Assembly (NCBI GenBank): GCA_947453875.1
Contig: CANGIH010000091.1
Location: 1-7,986 of the forward strand
DNA: 7,986 nt
Source: Planctomycetaceae bacterium
GTDB lineage: Bacteria > Planctomycetota > Planctomycetia > Pirellulales > UBA1268
Reading direction: 5' to 3'
The notes beneath the pieces are model-generated. The model was not told where the DNA came from and did not search any database. It was given only the letters and a program-made list of their open reading frames with translations. Of the stretch, positions 1 through 6,943 are shown piece by piece; the stretch's first letter is position 1, and every line of letters starts with the position of its first letter. The translations under genes were made by a program, and so were the position numbers.

Positions 1-39
1 AAGCGGGCGGGGCATTGCGGCCAGAGCGGCACCGAGACG
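1..39 (-). repeat. Protein module copy 3, truncated by window edge (residues 638-650)
   Basis: The encoded segment is RLGAALAAMPRPL, ending exactly at the window edge where Gly would follow in the other copies. The Leu of RL is residue 639, 205 residues after copy 2. More copies may lie beyond the edge. Confidence 0.65.
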
Positions 40-1950
40 GTCGCGAACCGGCCGCTGCACGACCGGACGCGGGGCCGGGCGGGGCGACTGGGTCTGGCGG
101 GAAGGACGAGCAACGCCGGTCGGTGCCGTTGCCGTGCGGAGCGCGGGAGGCACCTCCGCCGGGGCTTCCACGGTGGCGAGTTCGGCGATCAATCCGGGGG
201 CCGTTTCGGTCATCGCGAGGGCGGCCGACTCCTCGACCACAGTGGCAGTGCTCTCGACCGGCGCACCGGCCGCCACGCCGTCATCGGCCAAGGCGGCTTC
301 GCTCAAACCGGCAGGCCCACCTTCGCCAGGAGCCTGTTCGCTCCCCGAGTCGGTCGGTTCGGCGACGAGCGTGTCGGCCGAAACCACAGCGGGATCGGCG
401 ACAGGCTCCGCTGACGCGACGCCTGTGGCGTGTTCCTCATGGACCGCTTCAGCCAGGCTCGCCTCGACGGAAGCGACCGCTTCCTCGGCAGGAACCTGCA
501 GCGTCTCAGCGGGCTTGGGCTGGAGTTGGGCAGGTGGCGCGACCCGCGCAACATTCGCCTGTGCACGTGCCGCCCCACCGGCATGCATCGAAGGCCGCGG
601 AGCGGGCAGCAACCCAAGGGGACGGGGAATCGATTCGAGGCGGGCCTGGAGCCGATCGAGGGCCCCCGACCGCTGAACAATCGTGGCTGGGGCGCGAAAC
701 CGTTGCCCGGAAGCCCTCGCACCATGGGCTTCCGCCGTCGCCTGACGTGACGGAGCCGCAGGACGCGGCACCGCGACCGCCGACGCTTCAGCCTTGAGGA
801 TGGTCCCCTCGTCACTGGCCGTTGTTGTTCCCACAGCGCCGCTTTCGACCCCTTCCCCGGCGGTCCCCGCGGCATCACCGACGACTTCGGCCGACTCATC
901 GGGAAGCGTAGCGGCGGCGACGCTGCCTTCGGGCGTCAGGCCGGCATCGCGAGGCTCTTCGCTTGAATCGCATGTGCCAGCGTCACAGGTGGCCGGTGTC
1001 CCTTCCGTGTTCCCGGCTTCGGCGGACACCAAGCCGTCCACGCCGTCGGTCGACGGGAGCGTCGCATCGACTGGCACCTCGTCGCTTGAACAGGTCTCGT
1101 CGGCGGCGATGCCCCGTTCCTCGACGACAGCCTCGCTGGCGGCAATCTCCGGCATTGCGGCTTCGGGCATTGCGGCTTCGGGCACGGCGGCAAGTTGCAG
1201 AGGCGTGCTCCCGACAGGGGAGGGATGACGCGGCGTCTGCCGGGCCTGGCGGGGCATGGCCTGACGCCTCGGTGCCGCCGGCACGATCCCCAGCGGGTGG
1301 GGCATGTCGGCGAGTGCGGCGCGGAGCCTGGCAAGGAGAGCCTCACGACGCTGCGGAGTGACATGGGCCTGGGGACGCCGCGGCGGCAGAACCTTGACCG
1401 GCTTCGGCGTCACGGGCGCCGCCGAGGCGACATCGCTTCCTGCCTCCGCTTCATCAGAGGCCAAGGCCTGGAGACCTTCGCTTGCCGTCGCCGCGGAATC
1501 AATGGACGAGGCCTCGTCGATGAATCCGGCGTCGTCGGTGGTGGTGGGATTGGCCGCCAGCGCCGCGGCTTCCGGGGGCGGAACGACGGCCGGCTCGGAA
1601 GGTGCGGTGGCCTCGTCGGCCACGACCTCGATCGTGGCAGCGCCCGCCGGCATCTCGATGACGGCCGGGGTGGGGATCCATTCCTTTTCGGGCGGGAAGG
1701 TGGCCCCACCAGACAGCGAGGGGATCAGCCCACGATCGGGTGCAAGCTCCTCCTCGGCGGCAACACGGATGGGACGATTCGCCGACTTGATCCGCTCGGC
1801 GAGCGGCCGCCTGCCGGTGGCGGCGGTTTCGGCGCTCGATTGACCGACGATCGAGTACGGCTGCCCGCCGCGGGCCTCGAGGGCACAGAAGGCCGCCAGC
1901 GCCGCCAGCAGGCCGACCAGGGGGGCTTCGTGGGATCGTGTGCGGACCAT
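1..1950 (-). CDS. Long Ala/Pro/Glu-rich exported protein with spaced RLxAxLxxMPRPLG modules (C-terminus outside window)
   Basis: I do not recognise a family. The minus-strand frame from the ATG at 1950-1948 reads 650 codons to base 1 without a stop, so the gene is cut by the window edge. The start is supported by GAGGAAG (1964-1958), ending 7 nt before the ATG. Residues 1-29 look like a Sec signal peptide: basic MVRTR, a hydrophobic stretch at about 11-24, then ARGG. No proper lipobox is present (the Cys at 22 follows Phe). The rest is low-complexity, rich in Ala, Glu, Pro, Val, Thr and Ser, and is probably disordered. Against this background a short Arg/Leu/Pro module occurs three times, at about 203-227, 430-451 and 636-650 (cut by the edge). 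Two Cys-containing acidic segments (286-291, 326-333) resemble each other. The role is unknown; an envelope or periplasmic location is inferred from the signal peptide only. The unbroken frame and the conserved modules make it a real gene rather than a GC-rich shadow. Confidence 0.8.
   Translation of the reverse strand, partial: MVRTRSHEAPLVGLLAALAAFCALEARGGQPYSIVGQSSAETAATGRRPLAERIKSANRPIRVAAEEELAPDRGLIPSLSGGATFPPEKEWIPTPAVIEMPAGAATIEVVADEATAPSEPAVVPPPEAAALAANPTTTDDAGFIDEASSIDSAATASEGLQALASDEAEAGSDVASAAPVTPKPVKVLPPRRPQAHVTPQRREALLARLRAALADMPHPLGIVPAAPRRQAMPRQARQTPRHPSPVGSTPLQLAAVPEAAMPEAAMPEIAASEAVVEERGIAADETCSSDEVPVDATLPSTDGVDGLVSAEAGNTEGTPATCDAGTCDSSEEPRDAGLTPEGSVAAATLPDESAEVVGDAAGTAGEGVESGAVGTTTASDEGTILKAEASAVAVPRPAAPSRQATAEAHGARASGQRFRAPATIVQRSGALDRLQARLESIPRPLGLLPAPRPSMHAGGAARAQANVARVAPPAQLQPKPAETLQVPAEEAVASVEASLAEAVHEEHATGVASAEPVADPAVVSADTLVAEPTDSGSEQAPGEGGPAGLSEAALADDGVAAGAPVESTATVVEESAALAMTETAPGLIAELATVEAPAEVPPALRTATAPTGVARPSRQTQSPRPAPRPVVQRPVRDRLGAALAAMPRPL
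598..663 (-). repeat. Protein module copy 2 (residues 430-451)
   Basis: The encoded segment contains DRLQARLESIPRPLGLLPAP. The Leu of RL is residue 434, which is 225 residues after the same position in copy 1. The DNA differs from copy 1 at many synonymous and non-synonymous sites, so it is the protein motif that is conserved rather than a recent DNA duplication. Confidence 0.7.
1151..1180. repeat. 15-bp tandem duplication inside the exported-protein gene
   Basis: The 15-mer ggcattgcggcttcg occurs at 1151-1165 and again perfectly at 1166-1180, followed by a degenerate third unit. On the minus strand it encodes repeated PEAAM pentapeptides. The frame is kept, consistent with slippage-driven length change in a disordered linker. 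Confidence 0.85.
1276..1347 (-). repeat. Protein module copy 1 (residues about 202-225)
   Basis: The encoded segment contains ARLRAALADMPHPLGIVPA. It aligns without gaps with the copies at 598-663 and 1-39, sharing RL, an Ala/Leu spacer, M/I-P-x-P-L-G and a hydrophobic pair followed by PA. The Leu of RL is residue 209. The sequence predicts a short amphipathic helix followed by a Pro-rich tail; that structural reading is inference. Confidence 0.7.
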
Positions 1951-2250
1951 TGTGACGCTTCCTCGGGATGCGCTGCGGTTGACGGTCGTCCGGTGTGTAT
2001 CGGTTTTCCGGAGCGGAAAGATTTCGCCAATCCGGATCCCGGACGGCACAAGTCCCCCGGTCTGTGCCATCCCTCACTTCCGCCTCCCCTCGACAGGCCG
2101 CTTCGGCTCGACCAAATGAGGCGTGTCGATCGCTGGATTGGCGGGGCTGAGGCGGAGGTTTGGCGGGAGTGGGCAGGTTCGCTTACATTCGCCCCTGCCG
2201 GGTCGTTCCCGTCCTCTCCCTTCTGCCGGGTGGGGTGCCTGGAGCGTTCC
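1951..2250. other. Divergent intergenic region between the exported-protein gene and bioB
   Basis: I see no convincing gene here. The stretch must hold the promoters for both flanking genes. Visible elements are a small hairpin (tttccg 2005-2010 and cggaaa 2014-2019, 3-nt loop) and a weak promoter-like pair before bioB. The open reading frames that cross it run on from shadow frames on either side and do not start here with usable ribosome sites. Confidence 0.6.
2160..2189 (+). promoter_or_regulatory. Possible sigma-70-type promoter for bioB
   Basis: TTGGCG (2160-2165) and TACATT (2184-2189) are separated by 18 bp. Each matches four of six bases of the -35 and -10 consensus. The -10-like box lies about 60 bp before the bioB ATG. 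In GC-rich DNA such weak pairs also arise by chance, so this is a candidate only. Confidence 0.25.
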
Positions 2251-3366
2251 ATGACCACCAGAGGCTCACTGCCCATGACCACGACTTCCTCCCCTTCCAG
2301 TCCCCACCGTTCCACGGCCGCTCCCGCTGGCACCCTGGCCACGCACCGGCCTGCCGGAGGATGGACTGCGCTGGCCGACCGCGTCCTCTCCGGAGGCGCC
2401 GTCGACCGCCACGAGGCGATCGCGATCCTCGATTCGCCCGACGAGGAACTCCTCGACGTGATGGCTGCGGCATGGCGGCTGCGCCACCACCACTTCGGAA
2501 ACACCGTGCAGCTGTTCTTCCTGATGAACGCCAAGAGCGGGCTATGCCCGGAAGACTGCGGCTACTGTTCGCAGTCGAAGGTCTCCGATGCGGAGATCCC
2601 GCGTTACAACCTCCTCTCCGCGCCAAAACTCCTCGAAGGGGCGAGGCTTGCGGCTGAGCGGCAATCGAAGACATTCTGCATCGTGATCTCCGCCCGCGGT
2701 CCTTCGGAACGCGAGATGGAGGCTGTCTGCCGCATCGTGCCGGAGATCAAGGCCCGCTACGACCTCAACATCTGTGCCTGCCTGGGGCTGCTTTCCCCGG
2801 AGCAGGCCCGGAGGCTGGCGGAGGCCGGCGTCGACAAGGTCAACCACAATCTCAACACGAGCGAGCGGTTTTATCCCGAGGTGTGCACCACCCATGGCTA
2901 CGCCGATCGCGTCGCCACGCTCGATGCCTGTCGCTCGGCCGGTCTCCAACTGTGCAGCGGCGGGATCATGGGGATGGGGGAGACGCGCGCCGACCTGGTC
3001 GACATGGCGATGGAACTCCGTTCGCTCGCCGTCGAATCGATCCCGCTCAACTTCCTCAACTCGATCGATGGCACGCCGCTCGAGGGGGTCTCCAAGCTCA
3101 CCCCGCGAGACTGTCTGCGCGGTCTGGCGATGATGCGGATGGTGAATCCGGCCGCGGAGATCCGCATCGCCGGCGGGCGAGAACTGCACCTCGGTTCGCT
3201 GCAGCCGCTCGGGCTCTACGCCGCCAACTCGATCTTCGTCGGCGACTACCTGACCACGAAGGGGCAATTGCCGGAGGCCGACTACCGGATGATCGAGGAA
3301 CTGGGGTTCGTGATCACCAAGGGCGCCGAGGCCGCGGAGCCGCCGTGCGAGGCGCTGCCAGGCTGA
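2251..3366 (+). CDS. bioB: Biotin synthase (radical SAM), BioB
   Basis: BioB inserts sulfur into dethiobiotin to make biotin, using a radical-SAM [4Fe-4S] cluster and a sacrificial [2Fe-2S] cluster. The product is 371 residues. The radical-SAM motif CPEDCGYC places Cys99, Cys103 and Cys106. The [2Fe-2S] ligands known from E. coli BioB align with Cys143 (FCIVISA), Cys175 (NICACLG), Cys235 (QLCSGGI) and Arg305 (IRIAGGRE), so all key residues are present. Other family signatures are VNHNLNTS, GMGET and YAANSIFVGDYLTTKGQ. The ATG at 2251 is preferred because GGAG (2241-2244) lies 6 nt before it. An in-frame ATG at 2275 is also possible, with AGAGG (2260-2264) 10 nt upstream. The first roughly 35 residues are Ser/Thr/Pro/His-rich and precede the usual fold. 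No other biotin gene is adjacent. The reading frame is open far upstream of 2251, but that part is antisense to the neighbouring gene and has no BioB similarity. Confidence 0.97.
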   Translation: MTTRGSLPMTTTSSPSSPHRSTAAPAGTLATHRPAGGWTALADRVLSGGAVDRHEAIAILDSPDEELLDVMAAAWRLRHHHFGNTVQLFFLMNAKSGLCPEDCGYCSQSKVSDAEIPRYNLLSAPKLLEGARLAAERQSKTFCIVISARGPSEREMEAVCRIVPEIKARYDLNICACLGLLSPEQARRLAEAGVDKVNHNLNTSERFYPEVCTTHGYADRVATLDACRSAGLQLCSGGIMGMGETRADLVDMAMELRSLAVESIPLNFLNSIDGTPLEGVSKLTPRDCLRGLAMMRMVNPAAEIRIAGGRELHLGSLQPLGLYAANSIFVGDYLTTKGQLPEADYRMIEELGFVITKGAEAAEPPCEALPG

Positions 3367-3381
3367 CCGGCAACGGGGCGA

Positions 3382-3711
3382 TCAGCCCTCCCCTTCTTGG
3401 CCGAGCCCCATCAGCATCTCCGACATCTCCGCAGCCGCATGCGACAAGCCCTGGCTGCGGGCCGCCTCGATCCCCTCCCGGAGACAGGCACGGGCCTCGT
3501 CGTTGCGTCCACGCTTTAACAGATGCTGGGATGCCATCTGGAAGGCGGGAACATACGGGGGCGTGCCGCGGGAAAGCAGTTCGAGGATGTCGAGACCCGC
3601 TTCCCATGCCCCCTCACCCTCGAGTTCCAGGGCAAGGCTGTAGCGGAGGAACACGTCGTCTGGATCGTCGGCGAGCATCGCCTCGATCTTCTGTCGCCGC
3701 GTCAGCGTCAT
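3382..3711 (-). CDS. Small TPR-like protein
   Basis: The product is 109 residues, predicted soluble, with no signal peptide. It reads as two to three helical hairpins of tetratricopeptide type: residues about 16-45 contain DDVFLRYSLALELEGEG, and a later unit contains YVPAFQMASQHLLKRGRNDEARACLREGIEAA with TPR-like spacing of small and large hydrophobic residues. Such proteins usually mediate protein contacts; no partner can be named. Its ATG overlaps the stop of the upstream propeller-like gene (ATGA, 3708-3711), which indicates translational coupling. A purine-rich GGGAAAG lies just before the ATG, inside the upstream gene. It is the last gene of the minus-strand cluster; 15 bp separate its stop from that of bioB on the other strand. 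Short TPR proteins starting much like this one are, from memory, frequent in Planctomycetota. Confidence 0.8.
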   Translation of the reverse strand: MTLTRRQKIEAMLADDPDDVFLRYSLALELEGEGAWEAGLDILELLSRGTPPYVPAFQMASQHLLKRGRNDEARACLREGIEAARSQGLSHAAAEMSEMLMGLGQEGEG

Positions 3712-4775
3712 GGATTCTTTCCCTTCGTCCCCTCGCCATCATCGGTCGGCAGGCCGGTCGCCCGCGGCCTGATTCGCACCACTCTCGAGACGTCATCGCC
3801 ATGAGCGACCGCCACGTCCCCCTTCGGAAGACAGACCACCGCCGTCGGCGATGGCAGGTCCGCGACGGCAATCCCCCTGGCCACCTGTCGCCCGTCGATG
3901 AAGGCCGCATCGATGCGCCACAGGCCGGCGATCACCTTGCCTCTGGCTCCCTCCTCATCGACCGTCACCCACATCAGGCTGGTCTCGCGACAGAAAGCGG
4001 CATCGCGAACCGAAATCCCCGCCAGGTCGAGGTTCTGGAGTCGCTGGGCGCCGGTCGGCGAGTACCAGGAGAACGCCGACCCCGTGGTCGCCTGGGCATT
4101 GGCGTCGGGGAGAAACAGCCCCCATTCACCGGAGCTGCCGATCGTCGCCGCCACCGGCCGTCCGCCCGGTTTTGGGCACCGCCGCTCGGAGGCCGCCCCC
4201 AGTCGCGCACCTGTGATCGTCGTGCGCAGGATCGCAGGCAGCGGTTCGGGCAGACCGACGACCGCCAACCAGTCGCGTGCCGGACTGACCACCAGGTGCA
4301 CGTCGAAGGCCTCGGCGGACGATACCCCGAGCGAGACGATCTGGGCCGGAGCGACCTCCGACTGCATGCCGGGCGCCGCGAGCCGGTGCGAGCGAATCGA
4401 CCAGGCGCCATCCTGCCGCACCACCAGCGCCAGCGTGCTTGAGTCGATCACGCCGACCGCCACCGGCCGCACTCCTGCCGTCGCAGGCACAGCCGTCCAT
4501 CGCTTTCCCGGGTCGGCGAGATCGACGGCCAGCACATCCCCTTCCCGGAGGCGGAGCAGATAGAGCACCTGCCCCGTGGGGGAGGCGGCCAGCCGGAGCG
4601 GACCGTCGAGATCAGCGGCGATGACATCGCTCTCCGTCGCGCCGCCAACGGCGCCCGCCGGGGGATCGGTTGCGGCCGGATCCCGTGCCGTTCGACCGGC
4701 CTGCCCCCATGCCGGCATCATCCCCAGGAGGCCAGCCAACATCGGCAGCAGAATGAGATATCGACGGAAGGTCAT
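3708..4775 (-). CDS. Exported protein of unknown function, possibly a beta-propeller
   Basis: I do not recognise a named family. The product is 355 residues. Residues 1-25 form a clear Sec signal peptide: MTFRR, then the hydrophobic LILLPMLAGLLGMM, with likely cleavage near AWGQA. The mature part alternates beta-strand-like segments with short turns, for example PLRLAASPTGQVLYLLRL, DVLAVDLADPGKRW, SSTLALVVRQDGAWSI and GDVAVAHGDDVSRVVRI. This pattern is reminiscent of WD40/YVTN-type propeller blades reporting a value and its display, but no catalytic motif is visible and the fold is inference. The start has no strong ribosome site; it begins 61 bp after leuD on the same strand. Its stop overlaps the start of the TPR-like gene by 4 bp, so these two are probably made together. 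Three scattered Cys residues occur in the mature part. There is no evident link to leucine synthesis. Confidence 0.75.
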   Translation of the reverse strand: MTFRRYLILLPMLAGLLGMMPAWGQAGRTARDPAATDPPAGAVGGATESDVIAADLDGPLRLAASPTGQVLYLLRLREGDVLAVDLADPGKRWTAVPATAGVRPVAVGVIDSSTLALVVRQDGAWSIRSHRLAAPGMQSEVAPAQIVSLGVSSAEAFDVHLVVSPARDWLAVVGLPEPLPAILRTTITGARLGAASERRCPKPGGRPVAATIGSSGEWGLFLPDANAQATTGSAFSWYSPTGAQRLQNLDLAGISVRDAAFCRETSLMWVTVDEEGARGKVIAGLWRIDAAFIDGRQVARGIAVADLPSPTAVVCLPKGDVAVAHGDDVSRVVRIRPRATGLPTDDGEGTKGKNP

Positions 4776-4811
4776 CGGCCAACTCGTTCGAGGACGCGGA
4801 TCGTCACCACT

Positions 4812-4823
4812 CCGGTCGACCGG
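4812..4823. repeat. Perfect 12-bp palindrome between leuD and the propeller-like gene
   Basis: CCGGTCGACCGG reads the same on both strands. It lies in the 61-bp gap, 13 bp beyond the leuD stop in the direction of transcription. There is no T-run after it, so it is not a standard terminator. It could be a protein site, a small RNA hairpin limiting leuD read-through, or chance in GC-rich DNA. Confidence 0.4.
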
Positions 4824-4836
4824 TCTGACTGTGGAA

Positions 4837-5457
4837 TCACTTCCCGGTCACCGCAGCGATCCCGTGGGCCGATTCCCAGGCGGCGATGCGGTCGACGTGG
4901 CGGAGGGAGAGGCCAATGTTGTCGAGCCCCTCGAGCAGGCAGGTGCGGCGGAACGGATCGACCGCGAAGGACCGGGAAAATCCGGCGTCGTCACGGACCT
5001 CGCAGGCCACCAGATCGACCGAGAGTCGATAGGGCTTGCCGGCGGATTCGGCGGCGGAGGCCCGACGAAACAACTCGTCGACATCCCCTTCATCGAACTT
5101 CACCGGAAGCATGCCGTTCTGGAAGCAGTTGTTGAAGAAGATGTCGGCGAAGGTCGGCGCGATCACCACGCGGAAGCCGTAATCGGAAAGTGCCCAGGGG
5201 GCATGCTCGCGGCTCGAACCACAGCCGAAGTTGCGACGGGCAAGAAGGATGCTCGCCCCCTGGCGAATCGGCTGATTGAGTTCGAACGCCGGATCCAGGC
5301 TCCCGTCGGCCAGATACCGCCAGTCGAAGAACAAAAACTGGCCGAAGCCCGTCCGCTCGATCCGCTTGAGGAACTGCTTGGGAATGATCTGATCGGTGTC
5401 GACGTTGGCACGGTCGAGAGGGGCGACGACACCGGTGAAGTTCACGAACGGCTGCAC
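4837..5457 (-). CDS. leuD: 3-isopropylmalate dehydratase small subunit, LeuD
   Basis: LeuD is the small, swivelling domain of isopropylmalate isomerase; with LeuC it converts 2-isopropylmalate to 3-isopropylmalate in leucine synthesis in the cytoplasm. From the GTG at 5457-5455 the product is 206 residues, close to the 201 of E. coli LeuD. Signature blocks are NVDTDQIIPKQFLKR (18-32), FGQFLFFDWRY (38-48), NFGCGSSREHAPWAL (76-90) and FADIFFNNCFQNGMLPV. The GTG is chosen because AGGA (5469-5466) lies 8 nt before it and because family members begin at this point (QPF, then TGVVAPLDRANVDTD). The frame stays open to an ATG at 5679, but that extension overlaps the end of leuC in another frame, is Arg/Pro/Trp-rich and is not LeuD-like. 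It lies 67 bp downstream of leuC on the same strand. Confidence 0.95.
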   Translation of the reverse strand: MQPFVNFTGVVAPLDRANVDTDQIIPKQFLKRIERTGFGQFLFFDWRYLADGSLDPAFELNQPIRQGASILLARRNFGCGSSREHAPWALSDYGFRVVIAPTFADIFFNNCFQNGMLPVKFDEGDVDELFRRASAAESAGKPYRLSVDLVACEVRDDAGFSRSFAVDPFRRTCLLEGLDNIGLSLRHVDRIAAWESAHGIAAVTGK

Positions 5458-5524
5458 GGGCTGGATCCTGCGTGGCGGTGGATAGGGGAGGAGGTGATGA
5501 TGTTCGACGAGGGCGTGCCCGATG

Positions 5525-6943
5525 TCAGTGGTACCGCCATTGGCGGATGTCGGTGAAGTGGCCCGCCACGGCGGCAGCGGCGGCCATCGCCGGCGACACC
5601 AGGTGAGTGCGGCCCCCCTTCCCCTGTCGCCCCTCGAAGTTGCGATTGCTCGTCGAAGCACAACGTTCGCCGGGGGCAAGCGTGTCGGGATTCATTCCCA
5701 GGCACATGCTGCACCCAGCCTCGCGCCACTCGAAGCCCGCGTCGGTGAACACGCGATCAAGCCCCTCGGCCTCGGCCTGCCGCTTCACACGACCGCTGCC
5801 GGGAACCACCATCGCCCGGACTCGCGACGCCACGGAGTGGCCCCGGACAACGCGAGCCGCGGCGCGGAGATCCTCGATGCGGCTGTTGGTGCACGATCCG
5901 ATGAAGACCCGGTCGATGGGGATTGCGGCGATCGGGGTGCCACTCTCAAGCCCCATGTATTCAAGCGCCCGCGCCGCGCTCGAGCGATCGCTGGCATCGG
6001 CCATCGCCGTCGGGTCGGGCACCTTCGCATCGACGCCGATGACCTGTGCCGGGTTGGTGCCCCAGGTCACCTGCGGCACGACATCGCCGCCGGAGAACAC
6101 CTCGACGCGGTCGTAGCGGGCGCCGGGATCGGACGGCAGCGTCGCCCAGCGGGCCACGGCGCGGTCGAAATCCTTCGGAACGAGATCACGGCCACGGAGA
6201 TAGTCGAACGTGGTTTGGTCGGGAGCGATCATGCCGGCACGGGCCCCCGCCTCGATCGACATGTTGCAGACCGTCATCCGCTCCTCCATCCCGAGGCGAC
6301 GGATGCAGGGCCCGGTGTACTCGATCACGTAGCCGGTGCCCCCCTCGGTGGAGAGGCGGCCAATGATGTAGAGCACCAGATCCTTGGCCGTCACGCCGGG
6401 GTGAAGCTCCCCGTCGACTCGCACCTCAAACGACTTCGGCTTCGACTGCCGGAGCGTCTGGGTGGCGAGGACATGCTCCACTTCGCTCGTCCCGATACCA
6501 AACGCGAGGGCCCCGAGGGCACCGTGGGTGGCGGTGTGACTGTCGCCACAGACGATCGTCATGCCCGGCTGGGTGATGCCCAGTTCCGGACCGATGACAT
6601 GGACGATCCCCTGGTCGGCATCACCGAGGTCGAAGAGGCGGATGCCGAACTCCCGGCAGTTGGCCCGGAGGGTATCGATCTGCTGCTTGGAGATCGGATC
6701 GGCGATCGGCAGCCGACGGTCGGTGGTGGGGATGTTGTGGTCGGGGGTGGCGAAGGTCGCCTCGGGTCGCCTCACCTGGCGTCCGGCCACCCTCAGGCCC
6801 TCGAACGCCTGCGGGCTGGTGACTTCATGCACCAGGTGGCGGTCGATGTAGATCAGCGGCTGTTCGCCTTCGGGTGAGCAGACGAGGTGATCGTCCCAGA
6901 TCTTGTCGAGAAGCGTGCGCGGTGAGGCGGGCATGGAGGGCAT
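5525..6943 (-). CDS. leuC: 3-isopropylmalate dehydratase large subunit, LeuC
   Basis: LeuC is the aconitase-family subunit carrying the [4Fe-4S] cluster and most of the active site of isopropylmalate isomerase. The product is 472 residues, normal for bacterial LeuC. It opens with the typical RTLLDKIWDDHLV and then has YIDRHLVHEVTSPQAF, ATPDHNIPT, CGDSHTATHGALGALAFGIG and FIGSCTNSR. The cluster ligands are Cys351, Cys411 and Cys414 (CSMCLGMNPD), with the same spacing as E. coli Cys347/407/410. The C-terminal SNRNFEGRQG block is intact. Two in-frame ATGs are possible, at 6943 and 6934 (residue 4), and neither has a clear Shine-Dalgarno site. The upstream one is used here. The start at 6943 lies inside one arm of a perfect inverted repeat. 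It is followed by leuD and preceded, 121 bp away on the same strand, by a methyltransferase-like gene. leuA and leuB are not in the window. Confidence 0.97.
   Translation of the reverse strand: MPSMPASPRTLLDKIWDDHLVCSPEGEQPLIYIDRHLVHEVTSPQAFEGLRVAGRQVRRPEATFATPDHNIPTTDRRLPIADPISKQQIDTLRANCREFGIRLFDLGDADQGIVHVIGPELGITQPGMTIVCGDSHTATHGALGALAFGIGTSEVEHVLATQTLRQSKPKSFEVRVDGELHPGVTAKDLVLYIIGRLSTEGGTGYVIEYTGPCIRRLGMEERMTVCNMSIEAGARAGMIAPDQTTFDYLRGRDLVPKDFDRAVARWATLPSDPGARYDRVEVFSGGDVVPQVTWGTNPAQVIGVDAKVPDPTAMADASDRSSAARALEYMGLESGTPIAAIPIDRVFIGSCTNSRIEDLRAAARVVRGHSVASRVRAMVVPGSGRVKRQAEAEGLDRVFTDAGFEWREAGCSMCLGMNPDTLAPGERCASTSNRNFEGRQGKGGRTHLVSPAMAAAAAVAGHFTDIRQWRYH

Noticed and set aside
15..797. 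Plus-strand frames of 100-260 codons in the first 1.2 kb.
   Set aside because: They are Arg/Pro/Ser-rich shadows of the minus-strand exported-protein gene, which is continuous through the whole stretch.
1760..1800. Possible degenerate fourth module (LAERIKSANRPIRVA) near the N-terminus of the exported protein.
   Set aside because: The distance between the RL/RI pair and the RP pair is 4 residues too short, and the LG-hydrophobic-PA tail is missing.
1195..2250. bioB reading frame open for about 350 codons upstream of its ATG, which would give a 723-residue protein.
   Set aside because: This part is exactly antisense, codon against codon, to the exported-protein gene, which has a signal peptide and conserved modules. 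The extension has no BioB similarity, and a ribosome site lies before 2251.
2883..4442. A 519-codon plus-strand frame crossing the end of bioB, the TPR gene and the propeller-like gene.
   Set aside because: It is Arg/Pro/His-rich, runs through three better supported genes in other frames, and has no recognisable domain or start signal.
5458..5679. N-terminal extension of LeuD to the ATG at 5679 (280 residues).
   Set aside because: The added part overlaps the end of leuC, is Arg/Trp/Pro-rich and unlike LeuD. The GTG at 5457 has a ribosome site and gives the normal length.
5522..6877. A 451-codon plus-strand open frame covering leuC.
   Set aside because: It mirrors leuC codon by codon, and leuC has all family motifs and cluster ligands. 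This is the usual antisense shadow in GC-rich DNA.
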